A DNA stretch of 16,107 bases from Actinomycetes bacterium (GTDB taxonomy: Bacteria; Actinomycetota; Actinomycetes; Mycobacteriales; Mycobacteriaceae), in contig JAEWRC010000224.1 of NCBI GenBank assembly GCA_023460175.1, forward strand, positions 1-16,107, read 5' to 3'. Below the pieces are notes generated by a model that made no database searches, was not told where the DNA came from, and saw only the letters and a list, made by a program, of their open reading frames with translations. The translations under genes and the position numbers were made by a program. Shown piece after piece: positions 14,660 through 16,107 of the stretch. The stretch's first letter is position 1, and each line of letters begins with the position of its first letter.

Positions 14660-14683
14660 ATGTTCTACGTATTCGTAGTACAT
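14660..14683. promoter_or_regulatory. Candidate autoregulatory operator of the toxin-antitoxin pair
   Basis: ATGTTCTACG (14660-14669) and CGTAGTACAT (14674-14683) form 10-base arms with one mismatch around a 4-base centre. The palindrome covers the -10 hexamer TACATT (14679-14684). Type II antitoxins bind such sites through their DNA-binding N-terminal domain, alone or with the toxin. Confidence 0.65.
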
Positions 14684-14684
14684 T
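14679..14684 (+). promoter_or_regulatory. -10 box of the leaderless antitoxin transcript
   Basis: TACATT (TANNNT) ends 6 bases before ATG 14691, the spacing expected for a leaderless mRNA. The intervening GGTGGG is too close to the ATG to act as a Shine-Dalgarno. Confidence 0.55.
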
Positions 14685-14690
14685 GGTGGG

Positions 14691-14963
14691 ATGGCTGAAG
14701 TTCCCGTTCGCGTGCTGAACCAGGAGACGTCGAAGGTCCTGGCCCGGGTCAAGGCGGGCGAGCACGTCACGCTCACCGAACGTGGTGTCGTCATCGCCCG
14801 GATCATCCCGGCAGCACCCGGACCGCTAGATGAGCTGATCGCCGCCGGTCGGGTGCAGCCGGCGGCGGCTCACGGGCGCGTCCCTCGGCCGACCGTCCCG
14901 GCGGGCTCCGGGCCCTCGGCCGGCGACCTCGTGCGGGAGATGCGCGACGACGAGCGGTACTGA
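14691..14963 (+). CDS. Phd/YefM-type antitoxin of a type II toxin-antitoxin pair
   Basis: This 90-residue protein begins with a Phd/YefM domain (about 1-40: VRVLNQETSKVLARVKAGE, then VTLTERGVVIARIIP). This fold dimerises and binds the operator just upstream. The rest (about 45-90) is Pro/Gly/Ala-rich and probably disordered until it wraps the toxin; it ends with an acidic REMRDDERY tail that could enter the toxin active site. The PIN-domain toxin gene starts 3 bases after its stop, the usual antitoxin-first order. It could be called a VapB by partner, although the DNA-binding fold is Phd-like; no number can be assigned. Confidence 0.9.
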   Translation: MAEVPVRVLNQETSKVLARVKAGEHVTLTERGVVIARIIPAAPGPLDELIAAGRVQPAAAHGRVPRPTVPAGSGPSAGDLVREMRDDERY

Positions 14964-14966
14964 CCC

Positions 14967-15368
14967 GTGCTCTATCTTGACACCTCGGCGCTGGTGAAGC
15001 TGGTGCGCGTCGAACCCGACACCGACGCGCTGGCCGACTGGCTCGATGCGCGCACCGAAATGCCCTGGATCACCTCGACGTTGGCCGAGGTCGAGCTCGC
15101 GCGAGCCGTGGTTCGCGCCGGGCAGCCCGAGGCGTTGGCGGCGGTCCCCGCCGTGCTGGCCAGGCTGGCCCGGTTCGAGATCGATGCCGTGGTGCGGGCG
15201 ACGGCGGCGGCATACGAGGATCCGGCGTTGCGGTCGCTGGACGCGATTCACCTGGCCACCGCTAGCGTGGCCGCCGCCGCGACCCCGCTCGTCGCGCTAG
15301 TCACCTACGACCACCGGTTGGCCGCTGCCGCCGGCGATCTGGGCATTCCGACGGCTGCGCCAGGTTGA
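14967..15368 (+). CDS. VapC-type PIN-domain toxin ribonuclease
   Basis: The 133-residue PIN-domain protein is expected to be a Mg2+-dependent endoribonuclease held inactive by the upstream antitoxin. The acidic active-site residues are present: Asp5 (LYLDTSALVKL), Glu41 or Glu43 (STLAEVELAR), Asp92 (SLDAIHLATA) and Asp115 (VTYDHRLAAAA). The length is typical of VapC proteins and there is no truncation or lost catalytic residue, so the module looks active. GTG 14967 starts 3 bases after the antitoxin stop with only a weak Shine-Dalgarno, suggesting coupled translation. Its RNA target cannot be predicted. The stop is 10 bases from the stop of the convergent DUF58 gene. Confidence 0.92.
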   Translation: MLYLDTSALVKLVRVEPDTDALADWLDARTEMPWITSTLAEVELARAVVRAGQPEALAAVPAVLARLARFEIDAVVRATAAAYEDPALRSLDAIHLATASVAAAATPLVALVTYDHRLAAAAGDLGIPTAAPG

Positions 15369-15378
15369 GATCACGCGC

Positions 15379-16107
15379 TCAGAGCCGGCCGCTGGCCTTC
15401 ATCGCCAGGTAGCGGTCGGCCAGCGCGGGCGCCAGCTCCTCGGGGGCGGCGTCGACCACCTCGACCCCGCTGTGCCGCAGCCGGGCCGCCAGCGCGCCGC
15501 GGTCGTTGCGGGACTTCTCCGCGGCCGCTGCGTCGTAGACCTGGGCGGCATCGGCGCGCCCGGCGGCCAGTTCGTCGACCCGCGGATCACTGACCGCGGC
15601 CACGATCACCTGATGTTTGGCCGACAGCTGCGGCAGCACCGGCAGTAGCCCCTCGTCCAGGGCCGAGGCGTTCAGATCGGTGAGCAAGACCACCAGCGCC
15701 CGTCGGCGCACCCGGCGCTGCACCGCCGAGACCGTTGCCGTGAAGTCGGATTCGACCAGGGCGGGTTCCAGCGGCGCCATGGCCTGCACCAACTGCGCCA
15801 ACAGTTCGGTGCGCGAGGCCCCGACGACGGCCGCGCGACTGACCCGGTCGTGGGCCAGGAAGTCGACGTGATCGCCGGCGCGGGTGGCCAGCGCCGCCAG
15901 CAGCAGCGCGGCGTCCAGGGACCAGTCCAGCCGCGGCCAGCCGCCCGGGTCGGCGGCCGTGGGGTCCACCCCGACCCGGCCGGCCGAGGTGCGGCCGGTG
16001 TCGACGACGATCACCACGCGGCGGTCCCGCTCGGGTCGCCAAGTACGGACGACGACGTCGTTGCGCCGGGCGGTGGCCCGCCAGTCGATGGAGCGGACGT
16101 CGTCGCC
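15379..16107 (-). CDS. DUF58-family protein with degenerate vWA domain (Rv3693-like, 5' partial)
   Basis: The frame runs off the window edge, so only the C-terminal 242 residues are seen. The first visible residues read GDDVRSIDWRATARR, the DUF58 signature (GDDxRxIDW), followed by a WRPERDRRVVIVVDTGRTSAGR segment that opens the von Willebrand A-like part. The metal-site motif, usually DxSxS, reads Asp-Thr-Gly-Arg-Thr here, so a classical MIDAS is partly lost. RRALVVLLTDLNA forms the next conserved strand. GTG at 16017 is an internal valine codon and was rejected as the start. DUF58 proteins are encoded next to MoxR AAA+ ATPases and are thought to work with them as chaperone-like or assembly factors at the membrane. 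The MoxR gene is expected just beyond the window, upstream of this gene; I cannot see it. Confidence 0.92.
   Translation of the reverse strand, partial: GDDVRSIDWRATARRNDVVVRTWRPERDRRVVIVVDTGRTSAGRVGVDPTAADPGGWPRLDWSLDAALLLAALATRAGDHVDFLAHDRVSRAAVVGASRTELLAQLVQAMAPLEPALVESDFTATVSAVQRRVRRRALVVLLTDLNASALDEGLLPVLPQLSAKHQVIVAAVSDPRVDELAAGRADAAQVYDAAAAEKSRNDRGALAARLRHSGVEVVDAAPEELAPALADRYLAMKASGRL

Overview
The window is high-GC DNA (roughly 70 percent by eye) packed almost completely with genes. It looks like a chromosomal segment of a fast-growing mycobacterium (Mycolicibacterium-type). The evidence is a mycobacterial ergothioneine cluster with active-site residues at the positions known from M. 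smegmatis and M. thermoresistibile, a mycobacterial WS/DGAT acyltransferase, and a repressor/efflux pair that closely resembles M. smegmatis LfrR/LfrA. The gene order (egtA-E, methyltransferase, GCS2-family ligase, glpK, RDD, SpoIIM, DUF58) also follows, as far as I remember it, the M. tuberculosis region Rv3704c to Rv3693, with the acyltransferase and lfrRA as additions and the PIN toxin module in a different place.

Layout. (1) Positions 1-5079, plus strand: egtA (5' end outside the window), egtB, egtC, egtD and egtE. All four junctions overlap by 1-4 bases, so the set reads as one translationally coupled operon that makes ergothioneine from glutamate, cysteine, histidine and SAM. (2) Positions 5161-6543, plus: a WS/DGAT-type acyltransferase whose stop overlaps the stop of the next, convergent gene. 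(3) Positions 6540-8706, minus: a GCS2-family ligase followed directly by a SAM methyltransferase, a tight two-gene unit of unknown function. (4) Positions 8820-10337, plus: glycerol kinase glpK, ending in a long perfect hairpin that also holds the stop codon of the convergent lfrA gene. (5) Positions 10383-12504, minus: TetR repressor lfrR, then the 14-helix efflux pump lfrA. (6) Positions 12669-16107: an RDD membrane protein (minus) and a divergent SpoIIM-family membrane protein (plus), then a Phd/VapC toxin-antitoxin pair (plus) and a DUF58 protein (minus, running off the edge). RDD, SpoIIM and DUF58 belong to the actinobacterial MoxR/DUF58/SpoIIM/RDD neighbourhood, and the TA pair sits inside it.

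Regulation visible in the sequence. Several genes have no Shine-Dalgarno but carry a TANNNT -10 hexamer 6-8 bases before the start codon, which is the signature of leaderless mycobacterial transcripts (GCS2 ligase, lfrR, RDD, SpoIIM, antitoxin). In lfrR and the antitoxin, an imperfect palindrome covers that -10 box and is a good candidate autoregulatory operator. There is no gene-free stretch longer than about 130 bases, and I saw no RNA gene, CRISPR array, insertion sequence or prophage. The parts that are least explained are the ligase/methyltransferase pair next to the ergothioneine operon and the hairpin that contains the stop codons of two convergent genes.
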